Assembly (NCBI RefSeq): GCF_036242395.1
Contig: NZ_CP108458.1
Span: forward strand, 3,844,001-3,908,000
Length of the DNA: 64,000 nucleotides
Source: Kitasatospora sp. NBC_01266
GTDB taxonomy: Bacteria > Actinomycetota > Actinomycetes > Streptomycetales > Streptomycetaceae
Direction: 5' to 3'
Shown: positions 27,546 through 36,618 of the stretch, in pieces
Layout: every line of letters begins with the position of its first letter
Position numbering within the stretch: the stretch's first letter is position 1
Made by a program: the position numbers and the translations under genes
Notes under the pieces: model-generated
Told to the model about the DNA's origin: nothing
Seen by the model: only the letters and a program-made list of their open reading frames with translations
Database searches by the model: none

Positions 27546-28418
27546 GTGCCTTCACTGCGTCAGCCCGTCGGACCGCTGCCCGCCTCGATCTACTGGCGGC
27601 GGCGGGTTGTTGTGCTCGCCGCCCTCGCGGTGGTGGTGGCCGTGGCGGCGTGGCTGACGCTGGGTCAGGGCGGTGGGGGCGGCGACAAGGAGAAGACCGC
27701 GCAGCCCGCGCCGGCCCGCAGCACGTCGCCCTCCCCCGGCTCGATCACGCCGGGCGCCACCCCGACCGGCCCCGCGATCAACTCCTACCCCGGCGGCACG
27801 AGCGGCGGCACCGGCAGCGGTTCCGGCGCTGCCGACGGCGGCAGCGGCAGCGGCGCGAGCGGGGCCACGAGCGGCGGCACCGGCGGCGGTTCGGCCGGCG
27901 GCGGCAGTGGCAGTGGCAGCAGCACGGGCGGCGGCACGGGCGGCAGCGGCACTGGCGGCGACAGCGGTGGCGCGCCGCCGATCAACACCGGCGGCGTGCT
28001 GGCCCTGCCCACCTGCACCGCCTCCCAGCTCACCCTCCAGCTGGCCGGCACCCAGGACGCCTACCAGGCCGCGGAGAAGCCGACCTTCGAGCTGAAGATC
28101 CACAACGTCTCGACCACCAACTGCCGGGTCGACCTGGGCCAGAGTGCCGCCGCGATCACGGTCAGCTCGGCCAGCGGCGAGCGGATCTGGTCCTCGGGCG
28201 ACTGCCCGACCGACAAGCAGAGCCGCTGGGTGCAGGTCTCCCCGGCCAACGTGCTGACCGAGACCTTCGTCTGGGACCGCTCGCACAGCCAGCCGCAGTG
28301 CGCGACGCCGACCGACACCTCCCCGGCCCCGGTGGGCAAGTACTCGGTGCAGGCGGAGCTGACCGGCCCCAGCGGCGGACCGGTCAAGGCCCTGGTCTCC
28401 ACCCGCCTGGACGGCTGA
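27546..28418 (+). CDS. Membrane-anchored extracellular protein of unknown function
   Basis: This 290-residue protein has a short cytoplasmic start (PSLRQPVGPLPASIYWRRR), one membrane helix (VVVLAALAVVVAVAAWLTL), a 120-residue linker of Gly/Ser/Thr/Pro repeats (GGTGSGSGAADGGSGSG and similar), and a globular end of about 130 residues with four cysteines (PTCTASQ, TNCRVD, GDCPTDK, PQCATP), probably two disulfides. The type resembles actinobacterial extracellular beta-sandwich proteins, but I cannot name the family. GTG 27546 is chosen over TTG 27540 because it gives the expected PSLRQPVGPLP start. Convergent with disA. Confidence 0.7.
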   Translation: MPSLRQPVGPLPASIYWRRRVVVLAALAVVVAVAAWLTLGQGGGGGDKEKTAQPAPARSTSPSPGSITPGATPTGPAINSYPGGTSGGTGSGSGAADGGSGSGASGATSGGTGGGSAGGGSGSGSSTGGGTGGSGTGGDSGGAPPINTGGVLALPTCTASQLTLQLAGTQDAYQAAEKPTFELKIHNVSTTNCRVDLGQSAAAITVSSASGERIWSSGDCPTDKQSRWVQVSPANVLTETFVWDRSHSQPQCATPTDTSPAPVGKYSVQAELTGPSGGPVKALVSTRLDG

Positions 28419-28482
28419 CGGAACGTCAGAACCCGGGGCTGCCCCGAGGCCGAGGGGTCAGCCCCGCAAGGACCGGGTGGTC

Positions 28483-29589
28483 TTAGACGTACCGCTCCAG
28501 GATCGAGGACTCCGCCAGCCGCGACAGCCCCTCGCGCACCGAGCGGGCCCGGGTCTCGCCGACGCCCTCGACGGCCTGAAGGTCGTCGATGCTGGCCGCG
28601 AGCAGCTTCTGCAGCCCGCCGAAGTGCTCGACCAGCCGCTCGATGACGGTGTTCGGCAGCCGCGGGATCTTCGCCAGCAGCCGGTAGCCGCGCGGTGAGA
28701 CGGCGGCGTCCAGCGACTCGGGCGAGCCGGAGTAGCCGATCGCCTTGGCCACGGTCTGCAGGTCGAGCAGTTCGGCGTGGGTCAGCGCCTCCAGGTCGGC
28801 CAGCACCTCGGGCACGGTGCGCCCGCGCTTGGCGGCCCGCTCCGGGAAGTAGTCCCGGGCGACCAGCTCGCGCTCCGGCTCGACGCCCGCGATCAGCTCG
28901 TCCAGCTGGAGCGAGAGCAGCCGGCCGTCGGTGCCGAGCTCCAGCACGTAACCGGCGATCTCGGCCGCGATCAGCCGGACCATCTCCAGCCGCTGCGCCA
29001 CCGCGGTGACGTCCCGGACCGTGACCAGGTCCTCGATCTCCAGCGCGGAGAGGGTGCCGGCCACCTCGTCCAGGCGCAGCTTGTAGCGCTCCAGGGTGGC
29101 CAGCGCCTGGTTGGCCCGGGAGAGCACGGTGGTCGAGTCCTCCAGCACCCGGCGGGTGCCGTTGACGTACATCGCGATCAGCCGCATCGAGTGCGAGACG
29201 GCGACCACCGGGAAGCCGGTCTGCTTGTTGACCCGCTCGGCGGTGCGGTGGCGGGTGCCGGTCTCGTCGGTGGGGATCGAGGCGTCCGGCATCAGGTGCA
29301 CCCCGGCCCGGACGATCTTGGTGATGTCCTTGTCGAGCACCACCGCACCGTCCAGCTTGCACAGCTCGCGCAGCCGGGTGGCGGTGAACTCGACGTCCAG
29401 CACGAAGCCGCCGGTGCAGAGCGACTCGACGGTCTTGTCCAGGCCGAGCACGATCAGTCCGCCGGTGTTGGCCCGCAGCACCCGCTCCAGGCCGTCGCGC
29501 AGCGGCGTGCCGGGCGCGATCGCCTGCAGCGAGGAGCGCAGCAGGGCCTCCTCGCGGGGGGACTTCTCCACCCGGTCGCTCGCTGCCAC
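28483..29589 (-). CDS. disA: DisA, diadenylate cyclase and DNA-integrity scanner
   Basis: DisA makes cyclic di-AMP from two ATP and senses branched DNA. The 368-residue protein has the DAC domain (about 10-150) with DGA at 80-82 and GTRHR at 111-115, a helical linker, and a C-terminal helix-hairpin-helix domain (LQAVEGVGETRARSVREGL). GTG 29589 follows AAGGAG at a good distance. It lies directly downstream of radA in the same direction (121-bp gap). RadA is known in Bacillus to modulate DisA, so linkage is functional as well as positional. Confidence 0.97.
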   Translation of the reverse strand: MAASDRVEKSPREEALLRSSLQAIAPGTPLRDGLERVLRANTGGLIVLGLDKTVESLCTGGFVLDVEFTATRLRELCKLDGAVVLDKDITKIVRAGVHLMPDASIPTDETGTRHRTAERVNKQTGFPVVAVSHSMRLIAMYVNGTRRVLEDSTTVLSRANQALATLERYKLRLDEVAGTLSALEIEDLVTVRDVTAVAQRLEMVRLIAAEIAGYVLELGTDGRLLSLQLDELIAGVEPERELVARDYFPERAAKRGRTVPEVLADLEALTHAELLDLQTVAKAIGYSGSPESLDAAVSPRGYRLLAKIPRLPNTVIERLVEHFGGLQKLLAASIDDLQAVEGVGETRARSVREGLSRLAESSILERYV

Positions 29590-29710
29590 GTGACTCCTTA
29601 GGCCGGCCGGTTCCGCGCCACCCGGTGGCCCCGGTCCCTCGTTCGCTACTGCCCGTTCTGGTGCTGGACAGGGCAAAGTCTACGGTGCGGGCGCGCTGAC
29701 GGAGCCTCGG

Positions 29711-31216
29711 TCAGGCCAGTTCGTCCGAATCGACCGGTTCCCAGCCCGCCATCACCTCGTCCGGCCAGGCGGCCGGCGGCGGGACCACCGGAGCGGTGCC
29801 GGCCTGCGCGCGCTGCTCCGTACGGGGTTTGGCGGCGGCCCGGCGGCGGCCGGGGATCGCCCGCAGCGCCTCTCCGATGTCCGCCACCTCGACCACCTTC
29901 ATGCCGGGCGGCACCTTGCCCGGGTCCGGCGGAACCAGGGCGTGGGTGAAGCCGAGCCGGTGCGCCTCGGCCAGTCGGCGCTGCACGCCGGTCACCCGGC
30001 GGACCTCGCCGGCCAGGCCCACCTCGCCGATCGCCACCAGGTTGCTGGGCAGCGGGGTGTCGGTGGAGGAGCTGGCCACCGCCAGCGCCACCGCCAGGTC
30101 GGCGGAGGGCTCGGTGAGCTTCACGCCGCCGACGGTGGCGGTGTAGATGTCCTGCTTGCCGAGCTTGACGCCGCCGTGCCGCTCGACCACGGCCAGGATC
30201 ATCGCGATCCGGGGCGACTCCAGACCCGAGGTGGTGCGGCGCGGGGAGGGGATCTGGGAGTCCACCATCAGCGCCTGCACCTCGGCGACCAGCGGGCGCT
30301 TGCCCTCCAGCGTCACCGTCAGACAGGTTCCGGGGACCGGCTTGTCACGGCGGGTCAGGAAGAGGCCGGAGGGGTCGGCGAGGCCGACGATGCCCTCGTC
30401 GTGCAGCTCGAAGCAGCCGACCTCGTCGGTGGCGCCGTAGCGGTTCTTGACGCCGCGGATGATCCGCAGCCGGGCGTGCCGGTCGCCCTCGAAGGAGAGC
30501 ACCACGTCGACCAGGTGCTCCAGCAGGCGGGGGCCGGCGATCTGGCCGTCCTTGGTGACGTGGCCGACCAGCAGGGTGGCCATGCCGCGGTCCTTGGAGG
30601 CCCGGATCAGCGCCCCGGCCACCTCGCGCACCTGGGCCGGGCCGCCGGGCGCGCCGTCCAGCTCGGCGGAGGCGATGGTCTGCACCGAGTCGAGGATCAG
30701 CAGGCCGGGGTTGACCTGCTCGATGTGGCCGAGCACCGCGCCCAGGTCCTGCTCGGCGGCCAGGTAGAGGTGGTCGGAGAGGGCATCGATCCGGTCGGCG
30801 CGCAGCCGGACCTGACCGGCCGACTCCTCACCGGTGACGTAGAGGGTGCGGTGCTGGGAGGTGGCGGCCTTGGCGGCGACGTCCAGCAGCAGGGTGGACT
30901 TGCCGACCCCGGGCTCGCCGGCCAGCAGCACCACGGCGCCCGGCACCAGACCGCCGCCGAGCACCCGGTCCAGCTCCGGCACGCCGGTGGAGCGGGCGGT
31001 GGCGACCTGCCCGTCGACCTGGCCGATCGGACGGGCCGGCGCACTGACCGGGCCGGCCGCGGTGGTGCGGATCGGGACGGCGCCGTACTCCTCGACCGTG
31101 CCCCAGGCGTTGCACTCGGGGCAGCGGCCGACCCATTTGGGCAGCTGGTTGCCGCACTCCGTGCAGCGGTAGGCCGGGCGGGGCTTGGCGGTGGTCTTCG
31201 AGGTGCGGGCTGCCAT
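29711..31216 (-). CDS. radA: RadA, recombination branch-migration ATPase
   Basis: RadA is a DnaB-like helicase that extends RecA-made recombination intermediates. The 501-residue protein has a C4 zinc finger (C18, C21, C32, C35), a RecA-like core with Walker A GEPGVGKS from residue 100, the RadA-specific KNRYG motif, and a Lon-like C-terminal domain. ATG 31216 gives the usual N-terminus; no strong ribosome site precedes it. The divergent gene on the other side encodes the sigma-like/BACON membrane protein, and disA follows downstream. Confidence 0.97.
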   Translation of the reverse strand: MAARTSKTTAKPRPAYRCTECGNQLPKWVGRCPECNAWGTVEEYGAVPIRTTAAGPVSAPARPIGQVDGQVATARSTGVPELDRVLGGGLVPGAVVLLAGEPGVGKSTLLLDVAAKAATSQHRTLYVTGEESAGQVRLRADRIDALSDHLYLAAEQDLGAVLGHIEQVNPGLLILDSVQTIASAELDGAPGGPAQVREVAGALIRASKDRGMATLLVGHVTKDGQIAGPRLLEHLVDVVLSFEGDRHARLRIIRGVKNRYGATDEVGCFELHDEGIVGLADPSGLFLTRRDKPVPGTCLTVTLEGKRPLVAEVQALMVDSQIPSPRRTTSGLESPRIAMILAVVERHGGVKLGKQDIYTATVGGVKLTEPSADLAVALAVASSSTDTPLPSNLVAIGEVGLAGEVRRVTGVQRRLAEAHRLGFTHALVPPDPGKVPPGMKVVEVADIGEALRAIPGRRRAAAKPRTEQRAQAGTAPVVPPPAAWPDEVMAGWEPVDSDELA

Positions 31217-31342
31217 GGGGGCCACCGTAGCGGGTCGGACCGACAACGGGTTGTCAGCCGCTGTGCGGTGCTGTTACCCGAAAGAAGGACAAACGGGCCG
31301 ACTTTCCGGGCCGCCGGGCGACGGGTCCCTACCGTCGGGAGG

Positions 31343-33214
31343 ATGAACCCCCGTCTGGACCCCGCCGCGGCCTTCGACCAGCTGCTGGACGGCCTGTACA
31401 CCTACTGCCTCTCGGTGCTGTGCGACCGGCGGGCCGCCCTCGCGGCGCTGGACGAGACCCGGCAGCTGGCCCTCGCCAACGCGGACCGGCTGGCCGACCC
31501 CGGGCTGCACCGCGCCTGGCTGTACTCGCTGGCGCGCTACGTGTGCGTGCGGCGGCTGGGCGCGGGTGACCCGCCGCCGGCGGACGGTGACGGCCCCGGC
31601 GGGGACGGCGATGCCCCGGAACGGCTGGGCGAGCTGGCCTGGCCGGAGGCGGCCGGGACCACCGCCGAGCAGCGCGAGGCGCTGGAGCTGTCGCTGCGCC
31701 ACCGGCTCACCCCGCTGGAGGTGGCGGCGGTGCTCGGGGTGGAGGCGCAGGCGGCGCGGCGGTTGCTGGCAGCGGGGACCGCCGAGGTGGAGCGGACCAG
31801 GTTGGCGCTGCTGGTACTGGGGGTCGGCAGCTGTCCCGAGCTGGGCCGGCTCGGCGGGGCCGGTGCGGACCACTGGCGCTCCTGGGTGCTCGGCCCGGCG
31901 CTGCGTCGCGAGCTGGTGGGGCACGTGGCAGGCTGCCCGACCTGCCGGGGCACCGCCGAGCGGGTCGGCGCGACGCTCGCGGAAGCGGGCGGCGGGCCGG
32001 CCGGGCTGCCGCTGCTGGCCGCGCCGGACGTCGACCAGGCCGACGTTCCGTGCCCGCCCCGGCCCCGCCGTCCGGCTCAGCCCGCCCCGACCGCCCGGCC
32101 TGCCCGGCCCACCCGGTTCGACCAGCGCGGCTTTCCCCGGCACCGGGCGCCCGGCCTGCTGGAGCGCCACCGCCCCGGCGGCGATCTGCACGAGCGGGCC
32201 GTCCTGGTGCGCCAGCGGGCGCTCACCACCGGGGTGCTCGCCGCCGTCCTCAGCGCGCCGCTGACCGCGCTCTGGGTGGCCCACCGGGACGGGTCGGCCG
32301 CGACCGGCACGGCGGCGGTCTCCTCGGTCCGGGTCGCGGACGGGACCCCTGACCCCGATGGCTGGGCGCAGCCCGGCGCGGCCCCCGCCGGGCCCACCCC
32401 CGCCCCGGCGCCGGTGGCGGGCGGCGGGGCGGCGCCGGTCAGCGCGCTCGCCGCCGCGGTGGTGCACCCGCCCGCCCCGGCCGCCCCGGCGGCGGGGGCG
32501 TGGGCGGGCGCCCCGGTGGGCGCAGAAACGTTGCTGCCGGCCGTGCAAGGCGTCGCCGTACCGGTCCCCGCCGCAGGCGCCGTGGCGCTGAGCGACCCCG
32601 GCCTGCGCGGCGTCCCGGTCCCCACCGCGCAGCTCACCGTCGAGGCCGGTGCCTACGGCAGCCGCACCGTGCTCACCCTGACCAACACCGGCGACCTGCC
32701 GATCGACTGGCGCGCCGTGCCCGACTGCGCCTGGCTACGCCTCAGCCGCGACGCGGGCACCCTGGCCCCCGGTCAGCGGATCACGGTGACCGTCACCGTG
32801 GACGAGCAGCTCGCGCCGAGCGGTCACTGGGCGGCCACGATCTCGCTGCCGCCGTCGCAGGCCGTGGTCAGTCTGACCGGCGACAGCGCCGGGACACCCT
32901 CGCCGACGCCCAGCCCCTCGGCCTCCTCCCCCGCCTCGACCCCCAGCGCCAGCGCGAACCCCAGCGGCGTGGCGAGCCCGAGCCCCTCGGTGACGCCCAG
33001 CGCGGGCAGCAGCGCGAGCACCGCGCCGAGCAGCAGCGACAGCCCGAGCGCGAACCCCACGTCGGGCCCGTCGGTCACGCCGAGTTCGTCCGTCCGTCCG
33101 AGCAGCCCGCCGAGCGCCGCGCCGACGCCCTCGCCGAATCCGTCGGGCAACGCGCCCAGCCCTGTCCCGAGTCCCGCTCCGACCTCCGCCACGTCCAACT
33201 CCTCACCCTCGTGA
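31343..33214 (+). CDS. Sigma-like / ZAS zinc motif / transmembrane / BACON-domain protein
   Basis: This 623-residue protein has an N-terminal region resembling a sigma-70 factor. Helices at 5-70 recall region 2, and LRHRLTPLEVAAVLGVEAQA (118-137) recalls the region 4 HTH. A ZAS-like zinc motif H194-x3-C198-x2-C201 (HVAGCPTC) follows, then a Pro-rich stretch, one membrane helix (about 293-313), and an extracellular part with a BACON-type Ig-like domain (about 430-515, LTLTNTGDLPIDWRAV, DAGTLAPGQRITVTV). The tail is Ser/Pro-rich. It thus joins a sigma-like part, an anti-sigma-like motif and an outside sensor in one chain. The GGAGG directly touches ATG 31343, so the start is a little uncertain. 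Function unknown. Confidence 0.78.
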   Translation: MNPRLDPAAAFDQLLDGLYTYCLSVLCDRRAALAALDETRQLALANADRLADPGLHRAWLYSLARYVCVRRLGAGDPPPADGDGPGGDGDAPERLGELAWPEAAGTTAEQREALELSLRHRLTPLEVAAVLGVEAQAARRLLAAGTAEVERTRLALLVLGVGSCPELGRLGGAGADHWRSWVLGPALRRELVGHVAGCPTCRGTAERVGATLAEAGGGPAGLPLLAAPDVDQADVPCPPRPRRPAQPAPTARPARPTRFDQRGFPRHRAPGLLERHRPGGDLHERAVLVRQRALTTGVLAAVLSAPLTALWVAHRDGSAATGTAAVSSVRVADGTPDPDGWAQPGAAPAGPTPAPAPVAGGGAAPVSALAAAVVHPPAPAAPAAGAWAGAPVGAETLLPAVQGVAVPVPAAGAVALSDPGLRGVPVPTAQLTVEAGAYGSRTVLTLTNTGDLPIDWRAVPDCAWLRLSRDAGTLAPGQRITVTVTVDEQLAPSGHWAATISLPPSQAVVSLTGDSAGTPSPTPSPSASSPASTPSASANPSGVASPSPSVTPSAGSSASTAPSSSDSPSANPTSGPSVTPSSSVRPSSPPSAAPTPSPNPSGNAPSPVPSPAPTSATSNSSPS

Positions 33215-33443
33215 CCCGCACGCTGAACCCCCGGAATCGCCCGGTGATTCCTAGGACTCCCCAGCACGGGTAGTTGTTGCACGGGCGGATGAGAAAGCAA
33301 TGGGGATGTGGCCGAAGCGAGACACAACGCCGCCTCAGAATCGCCCTGACGGTCGATCAACCGGGCCTGTGCTCAGCCCTGGGCGGATCCGCCGTCCGCG
33401 AACGCATCGCTGTGAGCGGGTCCGGGTGGAGAGGATCGGCCGC

Positions 33444-34472
33444 ATGAGAATCCTGATACTCGGCGGATCGGTCTTCCTCGGCCGCGCCTTCGTGACCGAG
33501 GCCCTGGCCAGGGGCCACCAGGTGACCACCTTCAACCGCGGCCGGTCCGGCCCCGACCTGCCGGGCACCGAGGCGGTCCGCGGTGACCGCGACAGCGACC
33601 AGGACCTGGCCGCGCTGGTCGCCCGGGCCCCGGGCGCCGAGCGGTCCTGGGATCTGGTGATCGACACCAGCGGCCAGCAGCCGCACACCGTGGCGCGCGC
33701 GGCCCGGGCGCTGCGCGGGCATGCCGGGCGCTACCTCTTCGTCTCCTCCGTGCACGCCTTCGCCGACTGGCCCGCCGCGCCGGTCGACGAGGACTCCCCG
33801 CTGCACGACTGCCCGGCCGACTCGCCGCCCGACCTGCCGTTCAGCACCGGACTCAAGGCGGGGTGCGAGCGGGCGGTGGCGGAGCAGTTCGGCGAGCGCT
33901 CGATCATGCTCAACTGCGGTCTGCTGAACGGGCCGTACGAGAACGTCGGCCGGCTGCCCTGGTGGCTGGAGCGGATCGCGCGCGGCGGCCGGGTGCTCGC
34001 CCCGGGCCGTCCCGACCTGCCGATCCAGCTGATCGACGCGCGCGACTTCGCCGTCTTCGGCCTCGACCTGGCCGAGCGGGGTGCGAGCGGCAGCTACCTG
34101 ACCACCGCGCTGCCCGGGTCGAGCAGTTACGGCGAGATGCTGGCCGCCTGTGTGGCCGCGACCGGATCCGACGCCGAGCTGCACTGGGTGGACGACGACC
34201 GGCTGCGCGCGGCCGGGGTCGAGGAGTGGACCGAACTGCCGCTCTGGTATGCCGAGTTCGGCGAGGACGGGCGGCCGGCCGGGATCTGGCAGGCGGACAG
34301 CCGCAAGGCGCGGGCCGCCGGCCTGCGGTGCCGCCCGCTGAGCGAGACGGTGCGCGACACCTGGGCCTGGATCCAGCAGCGCGGCCCGCGCGAGGGGCCC
34401 TACACCCAGGGCGGCGTGCCGCTCGGCATCGACCCGGAGAAGGAGCGGCGGATCCTGGCCGGAGAGCTCTGA
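33444..34472 (+). CDS. NAD-dependent epimerase/dehydratase-family protein (SDR)
   Basis: This 342-residue extended short-chain dehydrogenase has the N-terminal nucleotide-binding motif LILGGSVFLGRAF. It has YLFVSSVHAFAD at the catalytic serine position but no obvious Y-x3-K right after it; FSTGLKAGCE occupies the place where YGxxK is normally found. The tyrosine therefore appears replaced, a pattern known in atypical SDRs that act as reductases or NAD(P)H-binding regulators. ATG 33444 was chosen by the GGSVFLG start. A terminator shared with the convergent DUF4239 gene follows. Substrate unknown. Confidence 0.82.
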   Translation: MRILILGGSVFLGRAFVTEALARGHQVTTFNRGRSGPDLPGTEAVRGDRDSDQDLAALVARAPGAERSWDLVIDTSGQQPHTVARAARALRGHAGRYLFVSSVHAFADWPAAPVDEDSPLHDCPADSPPDLPFSTGLKAGCERAVAEQFGERSIMLNCGLLNGPYENVGRLPWWLERIARGGRVLAPGRPDLPIQLIDARDFAVFGLDLAERGASGSYLTTALPGSSSYGEMLAACVAATGSDAELHWVDDDRLRAAGVEEWTELPLWYAEFGEDGRPAGIWQADSRKARAAGLRCRPLSETVRDTWAWIQQRGPREGPYTQGGVPLGIDPEKERRILAGEL

Positions 34473-34479
34473 GCAACGC

Positions 34480-34520
34480 GGCGGTGCGGGAAGTCGGCCT
34501 GGCCGACTTCCCGCACCGCC
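34480..34520. terminator. Bidirectional terminator, SDR gene and DUF4239 gene
   Basis: The 20-base arms 34480-34499 and 34501-34520 are perfect reverse complements separated by one base; the working loop is probably CCTGG. It lies between two convergent genes and should stop both. Confidence 0.88.
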
Positions 34521-34534
34521 AGCACCGCTGGGGC

Positions 34535-35293
34535 TCAGCGCGGCGGGGGCAGCCGCTGGAGGAAGACCTCGAAGGCGGTCGGCTTGACCGCGGTGACCCC
34601 GGTGAACGGGAAGTTCATCTCCTTGATCAGCAGCAGCGAGATCACCACCAGGCCGCCGAGCGAGAGCACCATCAGCGAGTGCGCCAGGGTGTTCGGCAGG
34701 CCGAAGAGGAAGGTGAAGCCGACGGTCAGCACCCCGCCCACGATCAGCGCCACCCAGAGCAGCGACGGCACCTCGTCGTCCACCTCGTTCAGCCGGGCCC
34801 GGCGCTGCGAGGCGAGGGCCTCGACATGGGTCACCGCGTGCTCGTAGAGCACCTGCTGCTGGGCGTTGGTGGGATTGATCGAGAAGACGCCGCTGCGCAT
34901 CTGGTACACCAGGTCGGTGGCCTGCGGGCTGCTCTCGTGCTTGGCCATCAGCGGCCACTCGGTGTTCATCACCGTCCGCGCGTAGCTGAGGGTCTGCTGC
35001 TCCAGCTGCGGGCCGAGCGGCGCGGGCAGCTCACGGGAGATCCAGTAGATTCCGGCGACCGCGTCGGCCTCCTCGAAGGTGGTCTTGCGGGCCGAGTCGT
35101 CGTTGGTCCAGACCGTGACCACCACGAAGGCGAGCAGCACGGCGTAGATCACGCCGACCGCCGCGAAGATGAACCCCGCGACGTCGTTGTGCGCCTCGCG
35201 CACGTGGTGCGGGATCCAGCGTTGCACCAGTCTGAGGAGGACGGCCAGGACGGCCAGGACTATGAGGACAGTGCCGATGTCCATCAGGCTCAT
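34535..35293 (-). CDS. DUF4239 membrane protein
   Basis: This 252-residue protein has two N-terminal membrane helices (LIVLAVLAVLLRLV; FIFAAVGVIYAVLLAFVVVTVW), a soluble helical middle (about 65-175) and two C-terminal helices (LLWVALIVGGVLTVGFTFLF; SLMVLSLGGLVVISLLLI). This matches DUF4239, a bestrophin-like family of unknown function. ATG 35293 is preceded by GAGGAAG. It lies 46 bp downstream of the encapsulin cargo gene on the same strand, with an 11-bp direct repeat in the gap, and may be co-transcribed. A link to the encapsulin is not established. Confidence 0.82.
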   Translation of the reverse strand: MSLMDIGTVLIVLAVLAVLLRLVQRWIPHHVREAHNDVAGFIFAAVGVIYAVLLAFVVVTVWTNDDSARKTTFEEADAVAGIYWISRELPAPLGPQLEQQTLSYARTVMNTEWPLMAKHESSPQATDLVYQMRSGVFSINPTNAQQQVLYEHAVTHVEALASQRRARLNEVDDEVPSLLWVALIVGGVLTVGFTFLFGLPNTLAHSLMVLSLGGLVVISLLLIKEMNFPFTGVTAVKPTAFEVFLQRLPPPR

Positions 35294-35339
35294 GACGGGT
35301 TCTTCCTCGGAAAGTGTCAGGCTCGGGAAGGTGTCAGGC

Positions 35340-36506
35340 TCAACGGTTGCGGCGGGTGACCAACTCGGCCAGGGCCAGCAGGTCGTCGGCCGCCGAGGGC
35401 TCCCGCACGGCGACGGAGAGGTGATCGATCGCGGCGGCCATGTGCTCGCAGGAGGCACCCTGGGCCCAGGCCCGGCCGCCGGCCCGCTCCACGGCCGCGG
35501 TGGCGCGGCGCACCTCGTCGGCGGTGAGCGGGCGGTCCAGCGCGTAGATCTCGGCCAACTCGTCACCGGCCGCCGTGCCCGAGCCGAGGGCCGCCACCAC
35601 CGGGAGCGACTTCTTGCGGACCAGCAGGTCGGCGCCGACCGGCTTTCCGGTCACCGCCGGGTCGCCCCAGATCCCGATCAGGTCGTCGATCAGCTGGAAG
35701 GCCAGCCCGATCTCACGGCCGAAGGCGTCCATCGCGGCGGCCCCCTGCTCACCGGCACCGCCGTACAGCGCGCCGATCGCGCAGGCGGCGCCGAGCAGCG
35801 CGCCGGTCTTGGCCTCGGCCATCGTCAGGCACTCGGGCAGCGAGACGGTGCTGCGCTGCTCGAAGGCGCAGTCGGCCTGCTGGCCGTCGCAGAGCTCGAC
35901 CACGCAGTGGGCGAGCCGGCGCAGCGCCTCGCCGGCCATCGGGTGGGTGTCCTCGGCCAGGGTGCGCAGGGCCAGCGAGTGCATGGCGTCGCCGGCCAGG
36001 ATCGCCTCGGTCGAGCCGAACACCCGCCAGGCGGTGAGCCGGTGGCGGCGCGTCTGGTCACGGTCGATCACATCGTCGTGCAGCAGGGTGAAGTTGTGCA
36101 CCAGCTCGACGGCCGCGGCGGCGCGGGTCACCGACCCGGCGACCTCGGCGGCCGGGGTGCCCCGGTCGGCGCAGGCCTGCGCGGCGGCCAGCACCAGCGC
36201 GGGCCGGATGGCCTTGCCGGCGTCCGCCCCGGCCGGGGTGCCGTCGGCCTCCCGCCAGCCGAAGTGGTAGGCGGCGACCCGGGCCATCGACTCGGGCATG
36301 CTCTCCACGGCGGTCCGCAGCGCCGGGTCGACGGCCGCCCGGGCCCGGGCCAGCAGCTCCGCCGCCTGGTCCTCGCCGAACGGCATGGCGGTGATGGCGG
36401 GTTCGGGACGCGCCGCCGGTATGGCGCCGGCCCGGCCGCCCTGATCGTTCTGCTTGCCCCGGTCGTTGTGGTTGTCCCGGCCCAGGCTGAGTGTTTCGGT
36501 CCCCAT
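35340..36506 (-). CDS. Polyprenyl diphosphate synthase, probable family 2 encapsulin cargo
   Basis: This isoprenyl diphosphate synthase (388 residues) condenses isopentenyl diphosphate with an allylic diphosphate. It has the first aspartate motif DDVID at 144-148, K98/R101 for diphosphate binding (GKAIRP), and a second motif DDLIGIWGD at 274-282. The first about 43 residues are polar and disordered-looking (for example GRDNHNDRGKQNDQ), not part of the enzyme fold. Such N-terminal extensions are the cargo-loading regions of family 2 encapsulin cargo enzymes. The shell gene lies 112 bp upstream on the same strand, with a hairpin between. Chain length is not predictable. Confidence 0.88.
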   Translation of the reverse strand: MGTETLSLGRDNHNDRGKQNDQGGRAGAIPAARPEPAITAMPFGEDQAAELLARARAAVDPALRTAVESMPESMARVAAYHFGWREADGTPAGADAGKAIRPALVLAAAQACADRGTPAAEVAGSVTRAAAAVELVHNFTLLHDDVIDRDQTRRHRLTAWRVFGSTEAILAGDAMHSLALRTLAEDTHPMAGEALRRLAHCVVELCDGQQADCAFEQRSTVSLPECLTMAEAKTGALLGAACAIGALYGGAGEQGAAAMDAFGREIGLAFQLIDDLIGIWGDPAVTGKPVGADLLVRKKSLPVVAALGSGTAAGDELAEIYALDRPLTADEVRRATAAVERAGGRAWAQGASCEHMAAAIDHLSVAVREPSAADDLLALAELVTRRNR

Positions 36507-36571
36507 ATCGCTGGTCCCCCCAGAAGTCGAGCGTGCGAAGGCGGCGGCTGCACCCGTGGGGCTGCCACCCG

Positions 36572-36606
36572 CCGGTCGCCCCGGGAAATGCTCCCGGGGC
36601 GACCGG
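36572..36606 (-). terminator. Intercistronic hairpin between encapsulin and cargo genes
   Basis: Perfect 15-bp arms (36572-36586, 36592-36606) with an AATGC loop lie 12 bp after the shell stop and about 65 bp before the cargo start. It could act as a partial terminator or as a 3' stabiliser, giving more shell than cargo mRNA. Confidence 0.75.
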
Positions 36607-36618
36607 GAAATACCCGGA

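Noticed and set aside
29942..31342. Upstream extension of the sigma-like gene over radA
   Set aside because: The frame is open only because radA is read on the other strand; the recognisable protein begins at 31343.
33300..33443. N-terminal extension of the SDR protein
   Set aside because: The added residues lack any fold; the nucleotide-binding strand starts right after ATG 33444.
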